Source: Egibacteraceae bacterium (GTDB lineage Bacteria; Actinomycetota; Nitriliruptoria; Euzebyales; Egibacteraceae). From it: DNA of 64,000 nucleotides. A program made the position numbers and the translations under genes. The notes beneath the pieces are model-generated. The model had not been told where the DNA came from. It worked only from the letters and a program-made list of their open reading frames with translations, and made no database searches. Shown one piece after another: positions 47,771-62,218 of the stretch (its first letter is position 1; each line of letters opens with the position of its first letter). The DNA is taken from contig JAUJMS010000002.1 in NCBI GenBank assembly GCA_030446745.1, positions 124,001 to 188,000 of the forward strand, given 5' to 3'.

Positions 47771-48730
47771 CGCACGACCGCGCCGCGCAGGTCCGCGACG
47801 GTGTCGACGCCGTGGTCAGCGCACCAGCGCGGCAGCGCCTCGAGCAGCTCGATGGCGGCCAGCGGGTTGGCGAACGTCGCGGTGCCTACGGCCACCGCAC
47901 TTCGCGCCCGCGAGCATCAGCTCGGCGACGTCGGTGACGGTGCGCACGCCGCCCATGCCGATGATCGGCACGTCGGGCAGCGCCTGGTGCACCTGGTGCA
48001 CCGCCCGCACGGCGACCGGCTTGATGGCGGGGCCGGACAGCCCGCCGGTGACCGCGGCGAGCTTCGGGCGGCGGGTCTCGACGTCGATGGCCATGCCGAG
48101 CAGGGTGTTGATGAGGCTGACACCGGTTGCGCCCGCCGCCACGGCGGCTTCGGCGATGCCGGCGATGTCGGTGACATCGGGCGTCAGCTTCGCGAACACG
48201 GGGACGGTGGCGACGCGGGTGACCTGCTGGATCACCTCGCGGGTCGCGTCCGCGCGGCACGCGAACACGACGTTGCGGTCGTCGACGTTGGGGCACGAGA
48301 TGTTCGCCTCGATCGCCACGACGCCGGGTTGCCCCCGCAGGTACTCGGCCAGCATCCGGTATTCGGCGACGGTCTTGCCGGCGATGCTGACGACGACGGG
48401 TACGCCCAGCGCCTGCAGCCACGGCAGCTCGGTGGCCAGCCACTGCTCGACGCCCGGGTTCTGCAACCCGATCGCGTTGAGCATCCCGCTGGCCGTCTCG
48501 GCCATCCGCGGCGTCGGCAGGCCGCCGCGGGGTTCCAACGTCAGCGACTTCACGACGACGGCGCCGAGCCGGGCGATGTCGAAGAACCGTTCGATCTCGC
48601 GGCCACTGGCGAAGCAGCCACTGGCGGTCACGATCGGGTTGTCCAGGCGCAACGGCCCGAGGTCGACGCGTAGGTCGACCTGGTCGGAGCGCAGGCGCGA
48701 CGCGCCGGCGCGCGGGTCGACCGCGGTCAC
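47767..48730 (-). CDS. pyrD: Dihydroorotate dehydrogenase, class 1B catalytic subunit (frame broken near 47903)
   Basis: PyrD oxidises dihydroorotate to orotate. [12 protein letters not shown], the catalytic-Cys loop of class 1 ([21 protein letters not shown] region and ISCPN), [19 protein letters not shown] and PIIGMGGV place it in class 1B, which works with the PyrK flavin/iron-sulfur subunit encoded just upstream. The last 45 residues ([19 protein letters not shown]...) are in another frame. Removing one A from GCGAAGTGCGG restores [14 protein letters not shown] and 320 residues. The GTG at 48730 overlaps pyrK (GTGA). Confidence 0.93.
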
Positions 48731-49608
48731 GGCCGCAGCGCCGGGTTCGCCGCCGTCGCGGTGTCGCCGGTCGCCACGTCGCCGACCGGCTGGCGGCCGA
48801 TCTCGTCCCACACGACCTTGCGGCCGTTGAGCACGGGGCCCTCGACACAGGCCCGGACGTTGGCGACGTCGCCGTCGCGCCGGTACGGCACCACGCACGT
48901 CATGCAGACCCCGACTCCGCACGCCATCGCCTCCTCGACGGCGACCTGCACCGCGATGCGGTGGCGCTGCGCGACCCGCGACACCGCGGCGAGCATCGGC
49001 ATGGGCCCACACGCGTACACCACCCCGATCCCTCCGTCCTTGAACATGCGCTCGATGACGTCGGTGACCCGGCCGTGCGTTCCGTAGGACCCGTCCTCGG
49101 TGGTGAACACCGCGCTTGCCGACAGGCGCTTGGCCTCGATGGCGTTGAACAGGCGGTCCTGCGTCGCCGCACCGAGCACGATGTCCACGCGCAGGTTGGC
49201 CTGTTGCAGGCGCTGCGCGAGGTAGAGCAGCGGGGCGGCGCCGTACCCGCCGCCGACGAGCAGGCACCCGACCTGCTGTTGGGGCATCGGGAACAGCCGC
49301 CCCAGCGGGCCGACGATGTCGACGACGTCGTGCTTGACCAGTCCGGACAGCCAGCGCGTGCCGGGCCCGACGACGTCGAACACGATCTCGATCGTGCCCG
49401 CCCACGGCCCGTGCCGGCTCACCGCGTAGATCGAGAACGGCCGGCGCAGCAGCGTGCCGCCGCCCGCGACCCCGAGCGACACGAACTGGCCGGGGCGCGC
49501 GCGTTCGGCCATGTCCGGGGCAACGAAGGTGAGCGAGTGGTACGCACCGATCCGGCGGTACGCGAGCACCTCCTCAGTTGCCCCGCAGCGGCCCGCGGTC
49601 GCGGCCAC
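48727..49608 (-). CDS. pyrK: Dihydroorotate dehydrogenase electron transfer subunit
   Basis: PyrK carries electrons from PyrD to NAD+. It has an FAD domain (LLRRPFSIYAVSRHG), an NAD-binding domain (LLVGGGYGAAPLLYLAQRL; YACGPMPMLAAV) and a C-terminal [2Fe-2S] cluster (CGVGVCMTCVVPYR...C). The open frame starts at GTG 49608 (293 residues). A better ribosome-binding site (AGGAG at 49658-49662) precedes a GTG at 49648 whose frame runs MSSVVTRGATASVRGR... and would join this gene if one A were removed near 49575. The 5' end may therefore hold another base error and the protein may be about 306 residues. Confidence 0.92.
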   Translation of the reverse strand: MAATAGRCGATEEVLAYRRIGAYHSLTFVAPDMAERARPGQFVSLGVAGGGTLLRRPFSIYAVSRHGPWAGTIEIVFDVVGPGTRWLSGLVKHDVVDIVGPLGRLFPMPQQQVGCLLVGGGYGAAPLLYLAQRLQQANLRVDIVLGAATQDRLFNAIEAKRLSASAVFTTEDGSYGTHGRVTDVIERMFKDGGIGVVYACGPMPMLAAVSRVAQRHRIAVQVAVEEAMACGVGVCMTCVVPYRRDGDVANVRACVEGPVLNGRKVVWDEIGRQPVGDVATGDTATAANPALRP

Positions 49609-49683
49609 GCACCGACGCCGTCGCGCCTCGGGTGACCACGCTACTCACGGCGACTCACTCCTGGAGGGTGGGGCGGCGGCATC

Positions 49684-52964
<3,281 letters not shown>

Positions 52965-52965
<1 letters not shown>

Positions 52966-54095
52966 CAGCGTGCGCTCCGCGTCGTGCGGTGGCGCGCCAT
53001 GAGCGCGGTGAACTCGGCGAACAGGTAGCGGGCGTCGTGCGGGCCTGGAGCGGACTCCGGGTGGTACTGGACGCTGAACGCCGGCACGTCGTGGCAGCGC
53101 AGTCCTTCGTTGACGCCGTCGTTGAGGTTGACGTGGGACTGGGTCACCCGGCCGAACGGTCCGTCTGCGGGGACGGAGTCGGCGTCGACGGCGAAGCCGT
53201 GGTTGTGGCTGGTGATCTCGACGGTGCCGCACTCGGTGTTGCGCACCGGCTGGTTCGCGCCCCGGTGGCCGAAGCGCAGCTTGTAGGTGCGCGCGCCGAC
53301 GGCGTGGCCGAGCAGCTGGTGCCCGAGGCAGATCCCGAAGGTCGGCACGCCCGCGGTGAGCAGGCGGCCCGTAGCCGTGATGCCGGCCCGGACCGCGGCC
53401 GGGTCGCCGGGCCCGTTGGACAGAAAGACCCCGTCGGGTTCGGTGGCGAGCACCTCCTCGGCGGGCGTCGCCGCCGGCACGACGCGGACGGCGCAGCCGG
53501 CCGCGGTGAGCAGTCGCAGGATCGTGCGCTTGATGCCGAAGTCGTACGCCACCACACGGAAGCTGGCGTCGCCTGGGGGCGCGACGTCGTAGGGGGCCGC
53601 GGTCGTGACCTCGCTGGTGAGGTCGGCGCCGCTCATGCCCGCCGCCGCGCGAACCTCGTCGAGCAGCGCCTCGGCGTCGAGCACGTCGGTGGAGATCGCG
53701 GCGCGCATCGCGCCCGCCGAGCGGATGTGGCGGGTCAGCCGGCGGGTGTCGACCTCGCTGATCCCGACCACGCCGTTGCCGGCGAGCTCGTCGGGGAGCG
53801 TGGCGCGTGCCCGCCAGTTCGAGCTGACCCGGCTGGCCTCACGCACGATGAACCCGCCGACCTGCACGCGGGCCGACTCGGCGTCGTGGGGCGTCACGCC
53901 GTAGTTGCCCTGGTGCGGGGCGGTCATCGCGACGAGCTGGCGATGGTACGAGGGGTCGGTGAGGACCTCCTGGTAGCCCGACAGCGCAGTGTTGAACACC
54001 ACCTCGCCGACCGCCGTTCCGGGCGCGCCGAACCCCTCGCCGCGGAAGACGCTGCCGTCCTCGAGCACGAGCACGGCGTCGGGCGCCGCCGTCAC
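52965..54095 (-). CDS. carA: Carbamoyl-phosphate synthase small subunit
   Basis: CarA is the glutamine amidotransferase that feeds ammonia to CarB. It has 376 residues: N-terminal domain [18 protein letters not shown], and a C-terminal class I GATase with nucleophile Cys in [11 protein letters not shown] and the His-Glu pair in [13 protein letters not shown]. The GTG start at 54095 overlaps the pyrC stop (GTGA). Confidence 0.97.
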
Positions 54096-55374
54096 GCGAG
54101 CGCCCCGTCGCGGTAGGTGAAGCGCCCACGCAGCAGCGTGTGGACGACCCGGCCGCGCAGCGTCGTTCCGGCGTACGGGGTGTTGCGGCTGCGCGAGTGC
54201 AGCACCTGCGCGTCGACGGTCCAGCGCTGCGCGGGGTCGAAGGCGACGAGGTTCGCCGGGGCGCCGGGCGCGATGGGACCGCCGTGCCCGTCGATGTCAC
54301 GCGCCCGTGCCGGCTTGGTCGACAGCGCCGCGACCGCCTGACCGACCGTCAGGACGTCGCCGTCGACGAGTTCGGTCAGCGTCAGGGCGAGCGCCGTCTC
54401 CAGTCCGAGCATGCCGGGCGGGGCGTGGACCCACTCCTGTTCCTTCTGCTCCGGCGGGTGCGGGGCGTGGTCGGTGGCGATCGCGTCGAGCGTGCCGTCG
54501 GCGAGGCCCTCGCGGACCGCTTCGACGTCGGCCTTGCCCCGCAGCGGCGGGTTGACCTTGTAGACGGGGTCGTAGCTGCGCACGGCCTCGTCGACGAGGG
54601 TGAAGTGGTGCGGCGCCGCCTCGGCGGTCACCCGGGTGCCACGCGCCTTGGCGGTGCGGATCAGCTCGACCGTTCCCGCGGTCGACACGTGGGGGACGTG
54701 CAGCCGCGCTCCCCGCCCGTGCGCGAGGACGAGGTCACGCGCGACCATGACCTCCTCCGCCTCGGCCGGCCAGCCGGCGAGGCCCAGCAGCGTCGACAGT
54801 TCGCCCTCGTTCATCTGGGCGCCGTCGGTCAGCGTCGACTCCTCGGCGTGGTTGCACACGATCGCGTCCCAGGTGCGCGCGTACTCCAGCGCGCGGCGCA
54901 TCACCTGCGCGGAGCGCACCGGCATGCCGTCGTCGGAAAAGCAGCGCACCCCCAGCGCCGCCATCGCGCCCATCTCGGCGAGCTCGTCGCCGCGCAACCC
55001 GCGGGTGATCGCCCCGGTCGGGAAGACGTCACAGTGCCCGGCGTCGCGGGCCAGGCGCAGCACCTGCTCGACGACGCCCGCGTGGTCGCACACCGGCTCG
55101 GTGTTCGCCATCGGGCACACCGCGGTGAAACCGCCGGCGGCGGCAGCCGCGGTGCCGGTCGCGACGGTCTCGGCGTCCTCCCGGCCGGGCTCGCGCAGGT
55201 GCACGTGCAGGTCGACCAGGCCGGGCGCGAGCACCAGCCCGTCGAGGTCGACGCGGCGCCCCTCGACCTGGTCGCCGACGGCGGTGACGACGCCGTCCGC
55301 CACGGTGACGTTCACGACGCCGTCGCGACCGGTCGCCGGGTCGACGACGCGCGCCCCGGTCAGCGTCATGGCGG

Positions 55375-55378
<4 letters not shown>
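54092..55378 (-). CDS. pyrC: Dihydroorotase
   Basis: PyrC cyclises carbamoyl aspartate. It is a class I dihydroorotase of 428 residues with the metal site [31 protein letters not shown], the [13 protein letters not shown] region and the C-terminal [16 protein letters not shown]. The GTG at 55378 overlaps the pyrB stop; an ATG at 55369 is a possible alternative start. The stop overlaps carA. Confidence 0.97.
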
Positions 55379-56939
<1,561 letters not shown>

Positions 56940-56973
56940 TTACCGGTGCGCGCGCGACGAAACCCCGGTGGCG

Positions 56974-57381
56974 TCAGGCCGGTGGAGCGGCGACGCGGGC
57001 GAGCAGACCGTTGACGAAGCGCCCCGAGTCGTCGGTGGACAGCTCTTTGGCCAGCTCCACCGCCTCGTCGATGGCGACGGCGGTGGGGACCTCGGGGTTG
57101 TGCAAGATCTCGAACAGCCCGATGCGCAGCAGGTTGCGGTCCACCACCGGCATGCGCGCCAGCTTCCAGTCGCGCGAGTTGGCGCTGATCAGCGCGTCGA
57201 GCTGGTCGGCGTGGCGGTGCACGCCCCGCACGAGCGCGACGGCGTAGTCGGGCGGCGGCGGGTCGGCCTCGAGGTGCTTGACGAGGACGGTGGCGAGGGG
57301 GCGCCCGGTGAGGTCGGCCTCGTAGAGGATGTCCAACGCCCGCTTGCGCGCCGCGTGGCGCGAGCCGGTGCGACCGGCCAT
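56974..57381 (-). CDS. nusB: Transcription antitermination factor NusB
   Basis: NusB with S10 binds boxA in rRNA leaders. It has 135 residues, all-helical: SRHAARKRALDILYEADL, MPVVDRNLLRIGLFEIL, PTAVAIDEAVELAKELSTDDSGRFVNGLL. The ATG at 57381 shares a base with the efp stop (TGATG). The gene ends 122 bases before pyrR. boxA-like targets are visible in this same window at 2041-2053 and 4130-4141. Confidence 0.97.
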   Translation of the reverse strand: MAGRTGSRHAARKRALDILYEADLTGRPLATVLVKHLEADPPPPDYAVALVRGVHRHADQLDALISANSRDWKLARMPVVDRNLLRIGLFEILHNPEVPTAVAIDEAVELAKELSTDDSGRFVNGLLARVAAPPA

Positions 57382-57938
57382 CAGGCGCGCGAGATGTACT
57401 CGCCCGAGCGGGTGTCGACCTTGATCCGCTCGCCGGCGTTGAGAAACAGCGGCACGGCGACGACCGCGCCGGTCTCCAGCGTCGCGGGCTTCGTGGCGCC
57501 GGACACGCGGTCGCCCTGCAAGCCCGGCTCGGTCTCGGTGATCTCCAGCTCGACGGACGGCGGGAGGTTGACGTCCACGACGGTGTCCTCGTTGAACACC
57601 AGCTCGATCGTGTCGCCCTCCTTGAGCCACTTCGCGCCGTCGCGCAGCGCGCCCTCCGGCACCTCGGTCTGCTCGAAGTGCTCGGTGTCCATGAACACGA
57701 AGGCGTCGCCGTCGCGGTACAGGTACTGCAGTGCGCGCTTCGTGAGGATCGCCTGCTCGAGCTCCTCGCCGGCGCGGAACGTCCGGTCGATGGTCTTGCC
57801 GTTCTGGACGCCCTTGAGCGTGGTCCGCACGAACGCGCCGCCCTTGCCCGGCTTGACGTGCTGGAAGTAGTCGACGCGGTACAGCGCCCCGTCGATCTTG
57901 ACGGTCATGCCGTTCTTGAGGTTGTTCGTCGACACCAT
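57381..57938 (-). CDS. efp: Translation elongation factor P
   Basis: EF-P relieves ribosome stalling at polyproline. It has 185 residues in three domains, starting MVSTNNLKNGMTVKIDGALYRV. The tip loop is KPGKGGAF, with a lysine at the position that contacts the peptidyl-transferase centre. No modification enzyme (epmA, or rhamnosyl-type earP) is nearby. Several proteins in this window are proline-rich and would benefit from EF-P. The ATG is at 57938. Confidence 0.98.
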   Translation of the reverse strand: MVSTNNLKNGMTVKIDGALYRVDYFQHVKPGKGGAFVRTTLKGVQNGKTIDRTFRAGEELEQAILTKRALQYLYRDGDAFVFMDTEHFEQTEVPEGALRDGAKWLKEGDTIELVFNEDTVVDVNLPPSVELEITETEPGLQGDRVSGATKPATLETGAVVAVPLFLNAGERIKVDTRSGEYISRA

Positions 57939-57957
57939 CGCGCTGCCTTCCGCCGGC

Positions 57958-59052
57958 TCACAGGACGACGAGGTCCTTCGGGGTTGCGGTCAGGACCTCC
58001 GCGCCGGTCGCGGTGACGGCCAGGGTGTCCTCGATGCGGACGCCCCCGACGCCGGGGAGATACACGCCCGGCTCGACGGTGACCGTCATCCGGGCGCGCA
58101 GTGTAGCGGAGGCCCCGGTCGTCACCCCGGCCGGGGCGCGGGTGGGGCGCAGGTACGGGTCCTCGTGCACCGCCAGACCGATCCCGTGGCCGGTGCCGTG
58201 GACGAAGGCGTCGCCGTACCCAGCGGCGGCGACGATGTCGCGGCAGGCGCTGTCGACCGCGTCGCTGGCGACGCCGTCGCGCAGCGCCGCGACGCCGGCC
58301 GCCTGCGCGGCGTGCACGACGTCGTAGACGGCGCGCAGCCGTGGCCCCGGGTCGCCGAGCGCGACGGTGCGGGTCATGTCCGAGCAGTAGCCGTCGACCA
58401 CGGCGCCGAAGTCCAGCGTCACGAGCTCACCCGCGGCGAGCGGCCGGTCGCTCGGCCGGTGGTGGGGCACGGCGCCGTTGGGACCGGCCGCGACGATGGT
58501 GCCGAACGCCGGGTCTGCGGCGCCCCGGTCGACCATCGCTCGTTCCAGCGCCACCGCCACCTGCCGCTCGGTCATGCCGGGGCCCAGCCCGTCGAGCAGT
58601 GCGGCGAACGCCGCATCAGCGACGGTGCACGCGCGACTGACGGCGGCCAGCTCGCCGTCGTCCTTGCACGCGCGCAGCGCTTCGACATGTCCTTGCGCCG
58701 CGACGACCTCGACGCCTGGCAGCGCCGCGATCAGCTCACGCGCGCGCTGCCAGCTGACGGCGTGCGCCTCGAGCCCTACGCGCGCTGCGCCGCCGAGGCA
58801 GTCGCGGACCCACGCGCCGCCGGGGCCTGCGACCGTCGTGAGGTCCGGTGCCTGCACGGCCGCCTGGGTCGTGTAGCGCCCGTCCACGGCGAGGCGGTCA
58901 CGGGCCGCGTCGACGCCGACGAGCAGCTCGCCGGCGCTGCCGCGAAAGCCGCTGAGATAGCGCACGTTGGTCAGGTTGGTGATGAGCAGCGCGTCCAGGC
59001 CTGCCTCGGCGAGCCGTTGGCGCAGGCGCTGGCGCCGGTCGGCCGCCGTCAC
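57958..59052 (-). CDS. pepQ: Xaa-Pro aminopeptidase/dipeptidase (M24 family)
   Basis: This is a metallopeptidase that cleaves peptides next to proline. The 364-residue product has an N-terminal creatinase-like domain (ALLITNLTNVRYLSGFRGSAGELLVG) and a pita-bread catalytic domain. Metal ligands are in LDFGAVVDGYCSDMTRTV, HGTGHGIGLAVHEDP and VTVEPGVYLPGVGGVRIED. It lies in the conserved aroC-aroK-aroB-aroQ-pepQ-efp-nusB order. The GTG start is at 59052, 25 bases after aroQ. Confidence 0.94.
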   Translation of the reverse strand: MTAADRRQRLRQRLAEAGLDALLITNLTNVRYLSGFRGSAGELLVGVDAARDRLAVDGRYTTQAAVQAPDLTTVAGPGGAWVRDCLGGAARVGLEAHAVSWQRARELIAALPGVEVVAAQGHVEALRACKDDGELAAVSRACTVADAAFAALLDGLGPGMTERQVAVALERAMVDRGAADPAFGTIVAAGPNGAVPHHRPSDRPLAAGELVTLDFGAVVDGYCSDMTRTVALGDPGPRLRAVYDVVHAAQAAGVAALRDGVASDAVDSACRDIVAAAGYGDAFVHGTGHGIGLAVHEDPYLRPTRAPAGVTTGASATLRARMTVTVEPGVYLPGVGGVRIEDTLAVTATGAEVLTATPKDLVVL

Positions 59053-59077
59053 CGCGACGCCACCACGAGCGCGGCCG

Positions 59078-59503
59078 TCACCGCGCGTCGGCGAGGTGCA
59101 GGGCGGCCCGCACCGCCAGGCGGTAGCCGTACGCGCCCGCCCCGGTGATCGTCACGTCGACGACAGGACTGACGACGCTGGTCCGCCGGAACTCCTCCCG
59201 CGCGGGTGTCTGCGACAGGTGCACCTCGACCTTCGGCACGTCGAGCAGCTCCAGGGCGTCGCGCAGGGCGTAGCTGTAGTGCGTCAGCGCGCCGGGGTTG
59301 ACGACGACCGCCCGGGTGCCGTCGGTCCGCGCGGCGTGCAGACGCGTGATGAGCTCGCCCTCGGACTCGGACGTGAACACGTCGAGCTCCGGGTGCTCCT
59401 CGCGCGCGCCGGCGACGACCTCGTCGAGCGTCGCGCTGCCGTAGACCGCGGGGTCGCGGGCACCGAGCTGCGACAGGTTCGGGCCGTTGAGCACGAGGAT
59501 CAC
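59078..59503 (-). CDS. aroQ: 3-dehydroquinate dehydratase, type II
   Basis: AroQ is the third shikimate step. It has 141 residues of the dodecameric type II fold: ILVLNGPNLSQLG with the catalytic Arg/Tyr loop (ARDPAVYG), VVNPGALTHYSYALRDAL, VEVHLSQTPAREEFRRTSVVSPV. The GTG at 59503 has GGAGG 5 bases upstream. It is divergent from the diguanylate cyclase gene with 62 bases between starts. Confidence 0.96.
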   Translation of the reverse strand: MILVLNGPNLSQLGARDPAVYGSATLDEVVAGAREEHPELDVFTSESEGELITRLHAARTDGTRAVVVNPGALTHYSYALRDALELLDVPKVEVHLSQTPAREEFRRTSVVSPVVDVTITGAGAYGYRLAVRAALHLADAR

Positions 59504-59565
59504 GCCCACCTCCACATCCGCGGGGCGGATACCGTAACCTCGCCGGGGCGATCGAGGCAGGCGGC

Positions 59566-61131
59566 GTGGCCGACCAGGACGCGGGGCACGACAGCACGGC
59601 ACCCGCGCGCGGGGGCGACACCGACGAGGCATCGCCCCAGCGGCTGCAGATCCTCGACATCACCGCCGACCTCGCGCGCCGGCTCGACTTCGAAACCGTC
59701 GCCCAGCGCATCGTCGATGCGGTCACCGCGGTCACCGACTTTCGGGTCGCGACCGTGACGGTGCGCGAGGGCGACCGCTGTCGCCGCGCCGCGACCGCCG
59801 GGCTCGCCGACGGCCGGGTCGGGATGCTGACGCCGTTCGAGCACTGGACCGCGCTGCTCGACCCCGCGTGGCGCTGCGGGGCGATCAGCTACCTCGTGCC
59901 GCCGGAGGCGCCGGCGCAGTGGGCCGACGTCCCCGACATCCCCCCGTCCGACGACCCGGACGCGTGGACCGCCGAGCACGGCCTGATCCTCACCCTGCTC
60001 GACGGCGACGACGACATCGTCGGCTTCCTCACCGTCGACGAGCCGCGCAGCGGCCGACTGCCGGACGCGGCGACGATCGAGACGCTGGAGGTCTTCGCCC
60101 GCCAGGCCCAGGTCGCGTTCGTCAACGCCCGCCTCTACGCGCTGGCGAACGCGCAAGCCGCCACAATGGCGCAGCTGTTCGAGGTCGCGAAGACCATGGC
60201 GACGACCTCGGACCTCGACGAGGTCGTCCCGCGGATCGTCGCCGCGGTCCGCGACCGGCTCGACGCCTACGAGGTGACGCTGGTCCGTGCCATGGGTGGC
60301 TCGGCGGAGATCCGGCGCTGCCGGGGCAACGACGTCACGACGCTGACGGTGCCGATCACCGGGCCGCTGCGGCTGCTCGCCGACGCCCTGCGCGAGACCG
60401 GCTCGCTGCTCATCGACGACGTGACCGATCGCCGCGACCTCGCACGTTGGTTGACTCGGGGCACACGCACGCTGATGGTGGCCGGCAAGGTCGAGCACGA
60501 TGAGCTCGCCGTCGCGCTGTCGGTGTCCGCCGACCGCCCGGCCGCGTTCGGCGAGCGCGACGCGGCGTTCCTCGACGGGCTGCTCGACATCACCGTCGTC
60601 GCGATCCGCAACGCCAACCTCTACGAAGAGGTGCGCTTCGCCGCCGAGCGCGACGCGCTGACCGGCCTGCGCAACCGCCGGGTGTTCTGGTCGACTCTGC
60701 ACGACGCGCTCGGCGACGCCAGCCACAGACACCCGCTGGCGGTGGCGATCGTCGACATCGACGACTTCAAGCAGGTCAACGACCGGCACGGCCACGACGT
60801 CGGCGACCGGGCGCTGCGCCACGTCGCCGCGCGGTTGGAGAGCGGCATCCGCGAGACCGACAGCGCGTTCCGCATCGGTGGCGAGGAGTTCGTGCTCGTC
60901 ATGCCCAACACGTCGGCCGAGGGGGCGCGCACGGTGCTGGACCGCATCGGCCAGTCGGTGAAGCGCTCGCGGCTGGACCTGCCGGCGCTGACGATCTCGG
61001 CCGGCGTCGCCGTCGCGCCGCACGACGCGGTCACGGCCGACGAGCTGTTCAGCGCGAGCGACGCGGCGCTGTACCGGGCCAAGCGCGCCGGCAAGGACCG
61101 CACCGAGTTCGCCGGCGCCGCCAGGCGGTGA
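59566..61131 (+). CDS. GAF-GAF-GGDEF diguanylate cyclase
   Basis: The 521-residue soluble protein makes the second messenger cyclic di-GMP. Two GAF sensor domains (about 30-200 and 205-345) precede a GGDEF domain with VAIVDIDDFKQVNDRHGHDVGD and the active-site GGEEF (438-442). An inhibitory-site motif RETD (429-432) lies exactly five residues before it, so product feedback is likely. There is no transmembrane segment. The GTG start is at 59566. It lies opposite to and inside the aro cluster, ending 2 bases from the convergent aroB stop. The GAF ligand is unknown. Confidence 0.93.
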   Translation: MADQDAGHDSTAPARGGDTDEASPQRLQILDITADLARRLDFETVAQRIVDAVTAVTDFRVATVTVREGDRCRRAATAGLADGRVGMLTPFEHWTALLDPAWRCGAISYLVPPEAPAQWADVPDIPPSDDPDAWTAEHGLILTLLDGDDDIVGFLTVDEPRSGRLPDAATIETLEVFARQAQVAFVNARLYALANAQAATMAQLFEVAKTMATTSDLDEVVPRIVAAVRDRLDAYEVTLVRAMGGSAEIRRCRGNDVTTLTVPITGPLRLLADALRETGSLLIDDVTDRRDLARWLTRGTRTLMVAGKVEHDELAVALSVSADRPAAFGERDAAFLDGLLDITVVAIRNANLYEEVRFAAERDALTGLRNRRVFWSTLHDALGDASHRHPLAVAIVDIDDFKQVNDRHGHDVGDRALRHVAARLESGIRETDSAFRIGGEEFVLVMPNTSAEGARTVLDRIGQSVKRSRLDLPALTISAGVAVAPHDAVTADELFSASDAALYRAKRAGKDRTEFAGAARR

Positions 61132-61132
61132 C

Positions 61133-62218
61133 TCACGCCAGGGAGCGCAGGACCTCCTCGACGAGCACCGGGTCGGGGGCGTCGACGAGCAACGCCGACC
61201 CCGGCCTGCGACACAGCACGAAGCGCACGCCGTCGCGCGCCTTCTTGTCGCGGGCGAGGACCGCGCGTGCGGCCGCGGGGTCGACGTCGACGCCGCCCGT
61301 CGGCAACCCCAGCCGGTCGAGCAGCGCGACGGTGCGCGCCGCCAGACCGGCCTCGCTCACGCCGAGCCGCTCCCCCAGTCGCGCCGCCGCGACCATCCCG
61401 AGCGCGACGGCTTCGCCGTGGCGGTAGCGGCGGTAGCCGCTGAGCGTCTCGAGCGCGTGGGCGACGGTGTGGCCGTAGTTCAGCAGCGCCCGGTCGCCGC
61501 TCTCGCGCTCGTCGGCCGCGACGATCCGCGCCTTGACCGTCACACCGCGCCGGACGATCTCGCCGACGACCGCCGGGTCGCCGGCGACGGCCGCGTCCGG
61601 GTGGCGTTCGAGCAGGTCGAGGACGACCGGGTCGGCGATGAACCCGTACTTGGCGACCTCACCGAGCCCCGCGCGGCGCTCGCGCGCGGGCAGCGTCGCC
61701 AGGGTCGCCAGGTCGATGACGACGGCGCGCGGCTGATGGAACGCGCCGACGAGGTTCTTGCCCTCGGGCAGGTTCACCCCCGTCTTGCCGCCGATCGCCG
61801 CGTCGACCTGAGCGAGCAGCGTCGTGGGCAGCTGGACGACGGCGACGCCGCGGTTCCACGTCGCCGCGGCAAAGCCGGCGAGGTCGCCGACGACGCCGCC
61901 GCCGAGCGCGACGACGACGTCGTCGCGGCCCAGCGGGATCGCCGCGAAGGCCCGCTGCACGCGCTCGAACGTGGCCAGGGTCTTGGCGTCCTCACCGTCC
62001 GGCACGGTCACCACGTCGACGGCGACGCCCGCCGCCGCCAACGCCGCGGCGACCCGCTTGCCGTAGTGGGCGCGGACCGGCTCGACGGTCACGACGGCCG
62101 CGCGACGCGCAGCCGGCGGGAGCGCAAGGTGCGCGTCGAGCCGCGCGAGCAGACCGGGGCCGATGACGCCGTCGTACGGCGCCCCGGGCACGGGGACCGG
62201 GACGGTCGCGACGCTCAC
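61133..62218 (-). CDS. aroB: 3-dehydroquinate synthase
   Basis: AroB is the second shikimate step, NAD+- and metal-dependent. It has 361 residues with VVALGGGVVGDLAGFAAATWNRG, QLPTTLLAQVDAAIGGKTGVN, GLGEVAKYGFI and the metal-binding NYGHTVAHALE and RHGEAVALGM. The GTG at 62218 overlaps the aroK stop (GTGA). Confidence 0.97.
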   Translation of the reverse strand: MSVATVPVPVPGAPYDGVIGPGLLARLDAHLALPPAARRAAVVTVEPVRAHYGKRVAAALAAAGVAVDVVTVPDGEDAKTLATFERVQRAFAAIPLGRDDVVVALGGGVVGDLAGFAAATWNRGVAVVQLPTTLLAQVDAAIGGKTGVNLPEGKNLVGAFHQPRAVVIDLATLATLPARERRAGLGEVAKYGFIADPVVLDLLERHPDAAVAGDPAVVGEIVRRGVTVKARIVAADERESGDRALLNYGHTVAHALETLSGYRRYRHGEAVALGMVAAARLGERLGVSEAGLAARTVALLDRLGLPTGGVDVDPAAARAVLARDKKARDGVRFVLCRRPGSALLVDAPDPVLVEEVLRSLA

